Source: Pseudoscleropodium purum
Lineage: Eukaryota > Streptophyta > Bryopsida > Hypnales > Brachytheciaceae
Assembly: GCA_963969395.1 (NCBI GenBank)
Contig: OZ017795.1
Coordinates: 8,680,001-8,744,000 of the forward strand
Reading direction: 5' to 3'
DNA: 64,000 bases
Shown here: positions 50,253-62,168 of the stretch, one piece after another
Layout of the letters: every line of letters starts with the position of its first letter
How positions within the stretch are numbered: position 1 is the first letter of the stretch
Made by a program: the position numbers and the translations under genes
Notes under the pieces: model-generated
The model's input: only the letters and a program-made list of their open reading frames with translations
Database searches by the model: none
What the model was told of the DNA's origin: nothing

Positions 50253-50786
50253 TTAAAAAACTTGATAGTTCAAAATTCCAAAATTGATTAGGTTTATTAT
50301 TAAGTGAAATTAGAATAATAATTTAATGATTAATTTTATACAAAAATTATAAAACATGATCTATGGATGATATCTATACCAATCAATCAATTGTTACATT
50401 AACTAATAATTAAGACAATTAGTTGATCATGAGTCCCATCCTATTACACAACACCCACCAAAATGGAATACTTTCAAATTATTTTTAAATATTCTATTTT
50501 ATAGAGACCTTCAAGTTCATACTTTACAATTGGAAGGTGTAGAGTCCCTCAAATCACCCTCTTTTAATAAGTTTAGATGAATTCTTAAACTTATTGCAAC
50601 TTGTAATTGAATCTTGTATTACATTCAATGTAAGATGGTTTGTGATTGGTCCACTAACTATTTACTAGGCACATTTAGAGAATGTGATTAGATCCCTTGA
50701 ACTTGAAGGTAATATGAATTAAGACATTAAATGTCAAATGTAAAGGCTTAGATTGAAGATGCTCTCACATCTCAATGCACTATTAA

Positions 50787-51670
50787 TCCCTTACGTTCCT
50801 AGTGTCCACTCTTGGGATTCTTAATAGTTCTGGTAGTTTCATATGACCTTCATTTTAGACATGATTTTTGGAATTTTTTTTCAAGATAGAAAAACAAATA
50901 AAAATTTTGGAAATATAAATAATTTGTATTTCAATCAATGATCAAAAGCAAAAGTTATGCCATACAAAATAGTTAAGAATAGTTAAGAATAGTCAAAATA
51001 GTTAAGAATTGGGAAAAAAATATTTGAAATAAACTTTTAATGTTTTTCTTAATAGATTATATTTTTTTCTCTATTTGAAAATATTTGGTTTATTCCATTT
51101 AGATAAGTTATGAGAAAGTTATGAAGAATCTTGATTTTGGGGCAATCAAAGAATCTTCTCAAAAAAAAATGTATTGGATTTGGTTTTGAACTCAATTTTT
51201 TGCAATTTTCCAAAAAAAGTTTTTGCAATGTTAACTTTGATTGATAAAAAAATCTCATCATTGGCATTTGAATTCCATCTTAAAGCTATTAATGATTTTT
51301 TTTCCTTCTATCATGCATCTTTTTTTTTTAAAGGATTAAAATCATATTATAATTTTTTTTCCTCTAGACTCTCAAATTAGTTCTCCATGATATTCAAAAT
51401 TCAAAATCTCTATATCCAAGGATTCAAAGTCTTGTACACTAGTTTGCCTTGGTGCCAAAAAAACATGTTTTCTCACTTTAAATGCAAATATCTTGCAATC
51501 TATGTGGTCAAAGTTTCTGAAATGTCTTCCATACATTCTCATATTAGTCTATTGTAAGATCCTACATTTAGATATGTATTTATTATGTTTTAGTTTGATG
51601 CTCTTTGCACTTGAAATGATAGTTTTGAGCAGTTTTTGACAAAAAAATGACTTTGAAACTTTAGAGATTA
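50787..51670 (+). mobile_element. TTAA-type non-autonomous element, family B copy 3 (diverged)
   Basis: It begins after TTAA (50783-50786) with TCCCTTACGTTCCTAGTG and ends ACTTTAGAGATTA before TTAA (51671-51674). The right half shares AATATCTTGCAATCTATGTG, AGATCCTACATTTA and ATGATAGTTTTGAGCAGTTT with copies 1 and 2. Length about 880 bp. Diverged ends show it is old. Confidence 0.6.
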
Positions 51671-52066
51671 TTAAAGAATTGTCATGATGCAAGTAGCATA
51701 AACCATGTGCAACTTTGCTAGATAGTATCTTCCAACACTAGATTTTTACACCTTCTAAGAGATTGCTTACCAAAAAATTGCACCAACTCACTTTCTAGCA
51801 AATCCAATTTTGCAAACAATAATGATGTGTTGTATGCTAGCGAGGATGCTAGCGAGGATGCTAGCATATGATTTCCTATCACACAACACTATTATGCTTA
51901 ACCTTTGAGGAGCCTTATACATTTTGAATGTTTTTTTTAATCTTATTAATTATATTTGAGTAACATCATGATTCTAACACATTATAAACTTGTACAATAC
52001 ACGTGACAATACATAAATGTCTCCTTATCTAATCTACGTTTTGACTAATTTTGCTTTGAATCACTA

Positions 52067-53440
52067 GTGTGACGAACAAAATTAAGTATAAATTGGAAAC
52101 GTTTTCATTCAAACAACTATACTATAAGCATCAATGGACAAAGTCCAAAAGTGAATATACAAAAGTTGTAGTGTGTAACACACAACACGTTACGATGGAA
52201 GTTTGAAGAAAAAATTAGTTGTAATTTGAAAGAAAATTAATTTCAAAGTTAGCTATGTCTTAAACTTAGTTTTGTTCAATATGATTGAAATTACTTTATC
52301 TTTTGTCAATTTTTTCCTTGAATTCTTTTTGTGCCTTAGAATGCTGGTATATATCATTTCAAATTTTTGTACCTCAAAAATTGAAGGAAATTGACATTTA
52401 TAGAAATTAAGATATCAACAATTTGACAAACAAGCAAATGATGTTGGTTCTCATAGTATTTGAATTTTTTTGAATTGAGAGCAATAGATAGCATTAGCCA
52501 TTGTAGAGAGAGTATTGGTTGAAATGTGGATCATTGTTACATCTTAATGCCCTTGCATTTGAAATATTTGTTAAATTGGACAATGCATTTGATTTATATT
52601 TTGTAGTTGTATAATGCGTTTTAAAATTCAATTTCTTTATCCAAAGACTACAGTTTATGATGCACATAATTGATCCAATAAATCCAAAAGAAAATTAAAT
52701 TATCATTGTCAATATTGTGAAAAAACTAAAAATTGTATGAAAGTCGAGTGTAATTTATAGCAATTTTTGTTTTTTTAATCAAATAGACAATGATAATTTA
52801 TTTTGGGGGGATTGTTGGATCAATTATGTGCATCATTAACTATAGTCTTCATACAAAAATTGAACCCAAAAATGCATTATATAGTTGTAAAATATGAAAT
52901 TGAACATATTGTCTATTTCAACAAATATTTCAAATGCAAGGGCATTAAGATATAATAATGGTCCATGTTGCAATTTATACTTTCTCTACAATGGCTAATG
53001 CAATCTATTGCTCTCAATTCAAAAAAAACAATTCAAATATTGTGAGATCCAACATCATTTGCATGTTTGTCAAATTGTTGATATCTTAATTTCTATAAAT
53101 ATCAATTTCCTTAAATTTTTGTGTACAACAATTTGAAATGATGTATACCAACATTCCAAAGTACAAAAAGTTTTTTCGAAGTTGTAAGAAAAAATAGACA
53201 AAAGATAAAATAATTCCAAATCATGGTGAATAAAACTAAGTTTTAGACATGGCTAACTTTGAAGTTAATTTTCTTTCAAATCACAACTAATTTTTTCTTC
53301 TAACTTCCATGGTTCCATGCAATATGTTGCACACTAGAACTTTTGTATATAATCTTTTGGACTTTGTCCATTGCTGCTTATGGTATGGTGGTTTGAATGA
53401 AACCGTTTCAATTTTGTACTCAATTTTGTTGGTTGTTGTA
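52067..53440. repeat. Very long inverted repeat (arms about 640 bp, loop about 75 bp)
   Basis: The left arm (about 52067-52709) and right arm (about 52787-53440) are reverse complements over nearly their whole length. Pairs include GACAAAGTCCAAAAG/CTTTTGGACTTTGTC, GCAAATGATGTTGG/CCAACATCATTTGC, CCCTTGCATTTGAAATATTT/AAATATTTCAAATGCAAGGG and GATCCAATAAATC/GATTGTTGGATC. The arms differ by scattered substitutions and small indels. There is no coding frame. A transcript would form a long hairpin. It may be a foldback element, two head-to-head copies of one element, or an siRNA-producing locus. No clear target duplication was found. Confidence 0.9.
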
Positions 53441-54110
53441 CATAATGTGTACAATGACTATCTTTAGACACCAATCTAAATTCATGCATGATTGCTCATT
53501 GGGGTTGTCAATTGCACTTTCCATCACCTTTTCTTTGGCATGTGTGAATTACAAGTGGTCAATCCACAACACCTAGTGTCGAAGGAAGATGAGTAAGAAG
53601 ATTCAACAAGTTTTGATAATCTTTTCTTGCTCTTTGCTTTTCCAATGCAGTTTATCTTTGGTTGAGAAGTTGTAACGAAGTCAAAAAGTTCTCCCACTTA
53701 GTTGAACTCCCAGTTGAAAATCAAAACTCCCCATCTCAGGTGATTGATGAAATCAATTCAAAGAACACACTTAACCAACTCTCTTCATGACTAGTGCACC
53801 CGTAAGTATATTGAATACAAAATCCCTGTCTTATAAATGACAAGGTCAATATCGTGTAACCTCTGCATTAGTGTACAAAATATGAGGACTCAATATCAAT
53901 GGTCCTTGCTCAGTAGAGCTACTATATGCCTTTAAATTTGCTGACTTCTATACCGGTCCTATCCGGCATGCCCTGCGAGAAAATTCCAATTGCATGCAGT
54001 ACTGACCAACCTCAGAATCTCAGAGAGGTACCTGAGATTTCTGTAATTCATGTCCCCACTCCCCAGGGTGAGGACTTTAAGCTATCTATGATACAAGATG
54101 GAGTGAACGC
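53441..54110. other. Intergenic, 3' side of the GH123-like gene
   Basis: No gene seen. 51840-51870, before the inverted repeat, has a 12-bp tandem GATGCTAGCGAG. The 3' UTR of the minus-strand GH123-like gene must extend into this region, but its end cannot be placed. Confidence 0.45.
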
Positions 54111-54114
54111 TTAT

Positions 54115-57100
54115 TTATGCAGTAGGCCGATAAGTACGGTAGACTTCTCCCCGAAAAGATTCAATTGGACCATGTTCAATTGTGTATCGCTCTGGACCAC
54201 TGTAAGTCCCTGTCTTCTCTAGGAGAGAGAGGGCTTCATGTCGCCCATACATAGACGAGTACAGCTGCAGATACTCATAATCCTGTCAAGATGCCAATGG
54301 CCGGAAAAAGTCAGACATTGGACAGACTGCAAGGTACACCGTCTATTCTATGTAGTGTCGCTAGTACTACACTGATTTGTACGATTATTAGTGAAAATTA
54401 GTGTCACAACAAAATTTTATTGACTTTTGTGGAATATTAGTAGAACACAGTAATATTTCAACCTGCACTACTTCAAAATACTATGACTTTGGTAAATTAG
54501 TGTCACGCATTAATAGGACAAATCAGTGCAGTCATGTTGAAGCAAAAAATATAGGTCTCCAATAACTTGGTTAAGGAAGTGACACCGGATAGAATAGACG
54601 GTGTAAGTAGAATACAACGGTGTAGGGATTTATTGAAGCAAGGGAAACGACCTCAGTACAACAATAGAGAAACTTAAACAGGAAATAAATGCTTAGTGTA
54701 CCTGCATCCCACTGAGGAGACGTTCCAGGCGCACGGATGCAACAGGCAAAGTGGCACCGACGTTGAACACCTCTCCAGGATAAAACAGCACACCATCTCC
54801 CGGGGGTAATCCTCGTCGAAAGCGAATCTACAGTTGCAACATAAAATTTTATATTGATGAAGTAGATTATGGAAGCATATTAGTCTTGTTCATGCCCAAT
54901 CCCAGTTAGAATCACGTAAAGCGCTAGTCACATCTACTTAACCCTGAAAAGGATCAGGAAGCCCAAATTGGGCTCTTAAAAAAAAGTAACGACCAGTTTT
55001 GAGTTTGTCATTATAACCTTGTTAAGCAAGTCAAAATGTTCCCTACACTAGTGGTAGAGTATTCTGCAGTTGTCAAAATCATTAACCTTGAGCAACATGC
55101 TACACCTATCTCAGCAGCACTGTTCACCAAAGACACTCCAATTGTATGGGATAATAACCTTGTAACTCTCTTTTGTCCAATTTTATTTCTTTTCTGACCA
55201 ACATATGTAATGTTCTTCCATGACAAAATTTTGGTTCAATTTGAACTATATGATCAATTGAACTAGTCATTTTGAAAACCATGAATCTGTGGTCCTTTAG
55301 GGGATAAGCAACTGTCGGAAGCATGGAGGTTATCTACATCAAACGTCCAAGAGATGCCACAAGTACCTCAGCAGCTGGAGAAGTCGCCTTCTCATAACAA
55401 TTCACACCCCAATACAAAAACCCAGTGCCCCCCTCTTTCCAAACACGCCATATCACTGCTCGGTGCTGTGTTCCTCTCATCCCTAAATGCCAGTTTGGGT
55501 GGAGCTCTGCTGGACCCATACAAACATACGTCCACCACTCCTGAACGCCGAAAAGATTATTGAAAGAGATATTCCAGTCAGATCAATCTACTTAAATACT
55601 TGCCAATGTTTAGAAAGGAACTTTCAAGTGCCAACTCTTCTTTGACACATGTTGTAAACGATAGAACAAACAGTAATTCTAAGGCTCATGTGTGTAGTCC
55701 CCATTCGGGACGCGTCAGCAGAGATTCCGCAACAATGAAGAAGCCACAGTTCTAATTTCTGAAATCATAATAATCTCATGAAGCAATATCTAAGAGTTTG
55801 AAACCTTAATCAATATGTATTTCTGCAACTGAACATGATAAAGACACAAGGTTTTTAGATGCCCATCCCTTGAATCAAAACCATGACAGGGAGATACCCC
55901 CCAAAACTCAGAAATCGATGTCCAACAGATCAGACAAATTTTCAAATTCCAGACAATTAGAAAGCATGAATCCGGATGTTCAGACCTCATTATGGTCCAA
56001 GTGAATTTCGTCTGTTATTTGCTTCACAAGATCCTCCCTGCCTCCCAAAACCCACTCACTGCGAGAACAACGCGTATTTGTTAACATTCCTAGAGAAATA
56101 GATATTGACAGAGATTAGGAAGAGGGGGGTATATATTGAACCGACTTATCGTGAACATATTTGCAATATACTACATGATTTCATGAATAAAATTGAACGT
56201 ATTTGCAAATGACCTCATGACCTTTCCTCCTTTGAAATCATTTGCTTCTCGACTCTTGGTATGCCAAGTCAAGCACTACGAAATGTAGGACAAGTCAGTA
56301 ATTTATTTCCTAAGGTTCAAATGTAACTAGTCTTGCTTATTCTGGTGAAATCCACCATAAATGATGAAGTCCCCGTTCCTCACCTCGTACAGAAAATTTG
56401 TGTATGCGGACGTAGAAATGTTGGTACTTTCACAAAGGATTCGAAGCCACCCAGGTTCATAGACGGGTCACTTGGACCTGAATCAAAGATTAAAAAAAAT
56501 GTTCCTTTGTGATTAGATTCCCAGACCCACGCATTAACCTCCATCCCAACCAGAAAAAAAACTAGACAAACTAAGAGCGCACAGTCATGTCTCTATTCAC
56601 CACAATAGTACGTCGTCAATACTCGTGCATCAGGTGCAAGAGTTCGAATCTCCTCAGCCATCCTTCGTATGTTCTCGTACTGTTCAAGTCCTACAGGCTG
56701 TTAAGAATAGCATGTTAGGATGCACATCAAAAGATTTACCAGTAAATTAACAAAGTCCCTCACAAACACAGTTCGTTCACAAATGACTAGCCTCGTCGTA
56801 AAGACGTCATGGCACTGCCTCGAAGGGCCGAGGGCGAATCGCTCGAGAAAGCAGAAACGTTAAGCACCAAACATCGAATCGTCAAGCATTGGAATCTACT
56901 TGTTTGTCTACCAAAAAGTAGTGTTCCCTCTACTTTTTCACCCATACGAACTAGACATCGTGATGTGGACAAGGTAAGATACGAGCCTCATCCCACAAAT
57001 AGAAGTATGCCTTCCTCCAATGACTTTGATTCTTCAAAATGTTTAATTCACTTTTCACCACATCCTTTGCTAAGTCAGAGCTGCATAAATTCACAAGCAC

Positions 57101-60100
57101 TCTATCACTCTCTGAGTATCAACTTGCGTAATACTCCCTCTGTCCAAAATGATTGTCCGCAATTTTTTTGGTATTTTTTGAGCCAATTTCATTGATCATA
57201 TTGTGAAAAACATAATTAAGAAAGGTCACAAATTTTATATCACTAGAATCAATGAAGAACATTGCATGTGTCCATTGCAACCTAAATAAAATTAGCCACA
57301 AGGGAGTCTCCATATGACCTACTCAAAACAATCTTAAAAAAACATCTTAAAAAAACATGACATTCAAAGTGGACAATCGTTTCGGGACGGAGGGAGTGTA
57401 TCGAACTCCGGAAACGGGACGTCGAACATGAAAACACTTACGAGGACAACACTGGGGCATAGGGAACTGCATATGCTGCCAATCTTGGATTTGAATAGTA
57501 ATCCTCTGATTTTGGATGAGTAGCTGCACACATCAGCACCACTCATCAGTAATGCAGACTCATAGGGAGTCCTAGAGCTAGCAAAAAGTAGGAATGATGA
57601 GATAATCGGATTATGAAGTTTCTCCCTAACATAGACTTCAAGCAGCAGATACAGACAAATAGGGCAAGATGTACCAGGATAGGGACAAGTATACGTAAGG
57701 ACACGCATACTATCTCCCCAACGGCAGAAGTAAGGACTGAGTCGATATTGCAATAACCAATCAAAATGCATGTCAAGCGATTTGTACCACTCCTTGCTGC
57801 CATTTTGCAGATTATATCTGTCTTCAATCACTGTTTCTGATATCTTTTTAAAATGTCAAGAACTGATACAAACTTCTTCCGACTATAAAAAAGAATCACC
57901 GAAAGGAAAGCAATGCACTCCATTCCAAATTTACAAGACCTTTTTCAACAAGTTTTGAAAGACCATATTACGTGAGCAACCAAGGACTACGACACTTCCT
58001 TTCTAACAACATATGGGTGGATACACCAAAGACGGCTGGTAGGGAGGGTGTGATGGGTAAAATAAAGTCCCATATAGTGATGCTGAACTGCACTCGGATA
58101 CAAGGAGGTGATTGAGATTCTTCATCTATCTCCATATTTCCGAATTCGCCGCAGCTAGCAGACAGTAAAGGTGATTGAAGGACCTGGTGCAATCCCTCAC
58201 AGATAAAATGCAGCGCTTCTGTCTGCAGCCGATCCATCATTGCCCAGTCAGCACCTAAAATGTTGAATTGAGTAACCAATAGAATTGAGCAATGCAAGGT
58301 GACTGTTGTATAAAGTCCATAAATCGATGACTAAAGAGGCGTATCAAGCATTATTGACATAGCAATCCAAGACTTTATTCCTTAAGAGATGAATCGAAAT
58401 AACCATAGAAGGACGCCAACAGACAAGTCCTAAACTTCACGGTATTTGTAAATTTCATGCCGAGGTAATAATAAAGCTTTCACATGACAGGAGCTTAAAT
58501 CATGACGTAACACGCAAGGCAACTAGTCAACCAACAACATCATACGTCAGACCCCTATCAGGGCCTCGAAACAAATAAATTGCCTGAGTTTTTCAAACAG
58601 TCCTCAAAAACCTCGCTCGCTGCTGAATAAAAAGCAATCGAAAAGCTATAAGAAGCCCACTCAAACTTCAGCTGGCACTCAAATGTCTTGCACAAGGGAA
58701 GAGCCCAACGGTGGGGCATCTCATCTCTCACCTCTAGGCAGTGCAGCCATCCCACACCGTTGGGTCCTTCCAGAACACATAGTATTTCATGTCAGTGCCA
58801 AGAAATGTAAAAGGCGCACCAACTCTTGAGCGGATTTACTGCCAACGGCTTCTGCTTGGGTTAAAAAGCTCTGCAAACCCTTCTTAATTTCCACCTTTTC
58901 ACATTCCACCTTCTCAGCCGCTACAGTCCTGTTCAAGAAAACCAGGTAAACGTCTCATATTTCAGATCGAGCAAATGGGAGAGCTCTAAAAAATAGCACC
59001 ATATTTACAGGCAAAACCGGAAGCAGTAACCCTAGCCCCTGAAGAACCAAGGATTCACGGTTTTAGAATGACCAACTCAATCAATCATAATGTGAAAAAT
59101 ACAATTCAACATATCACCGGAATCACCGGAATTTAATATTGCTAAAGTACACGTTGCCAAATTCAATATCACCAGAATTAGTGGAGAACAATGTGCTGGT
59201 AAAATAAATCAATTAAATCGTATCCATATGACCTACTCAAAACCGCATGAGACCCCAATATGGGACTTTAGTCCCTTAGGGACGAACTCATCCAACAAAA
59301 TTAGTGCCTAAGGAAACATCATCCAGCTCAATGTAAGTATGTATATCCAATAACAGGGGCAAGAAGCTTACTCGGTCACTGCTCTCACAGCCGTCATGCA
59401 GATTTCTCCTGTGTACACACCAGGAGGCTGCGTGACTGGTACGTCAATCGACACCCACAAAGCAGACGTCTCTCTGTATTGTATGAAATTTGGACAAGCA
59501 TTAAGACAATTATTCCATTAGATAAGCGAAATGCAGTGTCGGAAGGATAAACGAAAAAATAATCAAATTGAAGCCTCACCCGGGAAGTAATCCTACTCTT
59601 GATGGCAAATTTATAGGTACAAGAGCATCCGGCACTCCCAGCATTGGCACCACTCGCCGGACTGTCACCTCCTTCCCTGCTCTTAATCTGGTTTCACAAA
59701 CAAGTCTGTAAGCTCTCCTCTTCGGACAGCACAAGAAACCAAAAAAAAGATCATGCTTTCAACTACCGCATAACATTCTTAAATATTGTTGGGCTTGCAC
59801 CCTTTTCATTGGAGCAATAAAGAAAAATAGATCATTAAAATAATGCAAGAACTAGTAATTGTCAAAAGCCATGTGGCCCCAAGACTGCAACTTTAGAATC
59901 ATGCAGTTTAGAACCATGTGGCACGTATTCCAAGACTGCAACTTGAGAACCATGATGGCTCATGACTCATATGAGTCAGGAACTTTCAAATGTTGAAATC
60001 AACATAAGCTTAGTAGCACAAGTGCATGAAATAAATGAAATGTCACTGAATCTTGGATACTCTGATTCTCAGTTAAATAGCAGTGTAGTAGGCCCAAGGT

Positions 60101-60711
60101 GTGAGGACCTGATTTCAAGAATGATATGCGGATCCTAACCCTAGACTCTTCCTATGCACATGCCAGATCTTTTACATGTGACTCGCTATTCTAATCAGCT
60201 GAGTCATCGGCGAATCCAATATTGCCAATTCAAAGTTAAGAAAGTAAAAAAATGCATCGGGACTTGCCTATCACCAGAGGTAGCACAAAAATCCGAGCAT
60301 TGTATGTGGATATAGCCGACCATTTCACCACTGGTCCACGATACTTTCGGTCGCATTGCAATTTGCGCACTCTCTCTCTCATTCCGGGCAGCCAACAACG
60401 ACACCTACAAGCCCAGACACAATTCAGACACAATTCAGACACTAATACTGCAACAATTCCAAAGCGATCAAAGCAATTGCCAAAGACACTACCTGCTCTA
60501 GCGGCCGTGGAGGCTCTTGATGTCCGATGATGGCCGTGCTCGGCATACACCACACATGAACAAGGTCGCTGGTCGGAATCCTCGAAAGATCAGCATCGCT
60601 TGTGAGAATTGTTGCAGTAGAGTCCGACCCGTCGTTCCACCCATAGCCAGTGCCGCCCCCTCCCACGCCTTCTACTGGAGGGGGAGCCATGAACTCCACA
60701 TTGCTCTGCAT
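54115..60711 (-). CDS. GH123/DUF4091-type glycoside hydrolase-like protein
   Basis: Fifteen minus-strand exons join in frame to 659 residues: 60711-60493, 60404-60268, 59705-59580, 59473-59372, 58928-58840, 58254-58025, 57843-57675, 57523-57442, 57080-56987, 56697-56601, 56477-56384, 56058-55986, 55540-55367, 54827-54702 and 54282-54115. The N-terminal beta-sandwich half has VHVWCMPSTAII, LLAARNERESAQIAM, VTVRRVVPMLGVPDALVP and ALWVSIDVPVTQPPGVYTG. The catalytic-barrel half has IWDFILPITPSLPAVFG, WLLQYRLSPYFCRWG, AAYAVPYAP, HWRKAYFYLWDE (residues about 405-416), ARVLTTYYC, HLGMRGTQHRAVIWRVWKEG, FLYWGVNCYEKAT and RLERLLSGMQDYEYL. This order matches GH123 N- and catalytic domains; the WDE pair corresponds to the catalytic Asp-Glu of GH123 beta-N-acetylgalactosaminidases. 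No signal peptide is evident. The substrate in plants is unknown. ATG 60711 is the first in frame; a leader exon lies upstream. Confidence 0.93.
54337..54603. mobile_element. TA-flanked MITE in GH123-like intron 14
   Basis: TA then CACCGTCTATTCTATGTAG at the left is matched by GATAGAATAGACGGTG then TA at the right. The inverted repeat is about 15 bp perfect, then diverges. The TA duplication and length fit a Tc1/mariner (Stowaway-like) MITE. Confidence 0.8.
54942..55303. mobile_element. TTAA-type MITE family C in GH123-like intron 13
   Basis: TTAA (54938-54941) precedes CCCTGAAAAGGATCAGGAAG; the right side reads CATGAATCTGTGGTCCTTTA then GGGG and ATAA, a mutated TTAA. A short inner palindrome AGCCCAAATTGGGCT lies near the left end. 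The interior phrase ATGATCAATTGAACTAGTCA links it to other family C copies. Confidence 0.7.
57134..57396. mobile_element. Stowaway-like MITE in GH123-like intron 8
   Basis: CTCCCTCTGTCCAAAATGAT at the left and the reverse complement CTCCCTCCGTCCCGAAACGA at the right, both continuing to ATTGTCC or GATTGTCC. TA precedes the left end. CTCCCTC is the hallmark of Stowaway elements. The interior (CATATTGTGAAAAACATAAT, ATCACTAGAATCA, CATATGACCTACTCAAAAC) is shared with copies in other introns whose ends differ. Confidence 0.85.
59035..59280. mobile_element. MITE family C copy in GH123-like intron 4
   Basis: It begins CCCCTGAAGAACCAAGGATT, passes GGTTTTAGAATGACCAAC, TCATAATGTGAAAAATACAA and CATATGACCTACTCAAAACC, and ends AGTCCCTTAGGGA. 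The flanking TTAA is degraded. Confidence 0.6.
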
Positions 60712-60910
60712 TAGGCGCCTAAACAAGAAATCAAATTAAAACCTGATAAGTTGCGCAAAAGCTACAACAGCACTCCGAATTGACAATTCACCATCACGAT
60801 CGAATTAATTGGAGCTCCCAGAGCCGGCAGTCACGAACATGTTCGATGCCAAAATAACACCAATTTTCGCAAATTTCGTCAAATTTCGAGAAATTGAAGG
60901 AGTGCATTAC

Positions 60911-61050
60911 CTCAGATGAATTGCGCCAGAGCGCCGATAGTCGAAGTGGCGCAAAATTCGGCGATGGACACACGGTGAGGAGGGAGCTGCAGGTGGGGTT
61001 GCAAAAGGCCTTGCAGGCCACGCACACTGTGCTGGGGACGTCGTGTTATG
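60911..61050 (-). other. Probable 5' leader exon of the GH123-like gene
   Basis: A good donor (CTGAG then GTAATG, exon edge 60911) can join the acceptor TTGTTTAG before 60718, just upstream of the ATG at 60711. The leader is open in the frame of the protein for at least 45 codons (RRILRHFDYRRSGAIHL) but has no ATG, so it is most simply a 5' UTR exon. The upstream edge is a guess. Confidence 0.4.
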
Positions 61051-62164
61051 TACGTCAGTTGTAGATTTCAGAACCCCTAGTCGGCCCTGTGGGACTCACT
61101 CGAATCTATGGAATGGAGTTGGGACCCACTCTTGTTGAGTGTTCGATTCGGGCTCATTTGAGGATGATCGTTTGTAGATTCGATCTCAGCCGTTGCATTT
61201 ATGGATGAAGTTCGTCCAACAATACCCATCCGTCGTTCTGGTCGGACGGCCGGACGGAGGTTATTGTCGTGATGCAGTTTGCGTTGGATGTGTAATGGAT
61301 GAGTTTTTGTTCACTTTAAGAGTACAGAATCTGTTCGTTTGAAACCCACACCAAACGTGACCACTCACCCCCGGCACCGCAGTCAACTTAATGGTAAGTT
61401 ACCATTTAAGTTAGTAACGGTTGTCCCAGAACCTTCTTGTGCGACTTCCGGTTTCTTCCTGGGTCCTAAAAGTTCGACAAAGACATTTTGTGTCCTTTGA
61501 ACGATTAATGAATGGTCAACTAGGAATGAATAATTTTCATCCAATTTTTTGTGTACAACTTCATTGATGCTATACCCACATCAATGATTTAAGTTCAAGA
61601 CATTTTAATTATCTCTTTAATTATATATGGGTTAGTTTATCAAAAAATATGGAACACTATATAGTGTTTTTCAATAATTTGAGTTTATTTTCTTTAAAAC
61701 TTGATTTTGACATTCAATATGAATTTTTTTCTTTTCAACATAACTAACAAAATAAAGCTTCTAAAGTGTACTTTCTACTTCACTTTGAAATTTTGAAAAA
61801 TAATTTAAAATTAGAAATTCCTTTTGTGAACATTGTGTGACATGTAATTTTACCTCTAAAAAAATAAACCAAACAATTTCACTCAAAAACAACAAAGAAA
61901 TGGAGAATAGAGGGTGCAAGACTTTCAAATTTGACTATATCTTTTGTATGTTAGTAAGACAACTACACCTTAATGCTTTTAATTGGTTCCCATTATTATA
62001 TTGAATGATTTTGTGGAATTGAGTTGGTAATCAAAAAGGGATTCTAGATTCTCTAAGAATGCATTTTTTCGACATCACATGAATAAATAGTGAATTTTTG
62101 AAGTGCTCAAAATAGGTGTACCAAATGAAACCCTAGTCACTCTCATGAATTGAGGTTGTACATT
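61051..62164. other. Intergenic upstream of the GH123-like gene
   Basis: 61051-61460 is moderately GC-rich and probably holds the promoter of the minus-strand gene; no specific box is convincing. A near-perfect palindrome AACTTAATGGTAA/TTACCATTTAAGTT lies at 61386-61413. 61500-62164 is AT-rich without features. Confidence 0.45.
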
Positions 62165-62168
62165 TTAA

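Noticed and set aside
57119..57831. ORFs of 64-155 codons on the minus strand in the GH123-like gene
   Set aside because: They read through true exon-intron junctions and the Stowaway-like MITE; the spliced model explains the conserved segments.
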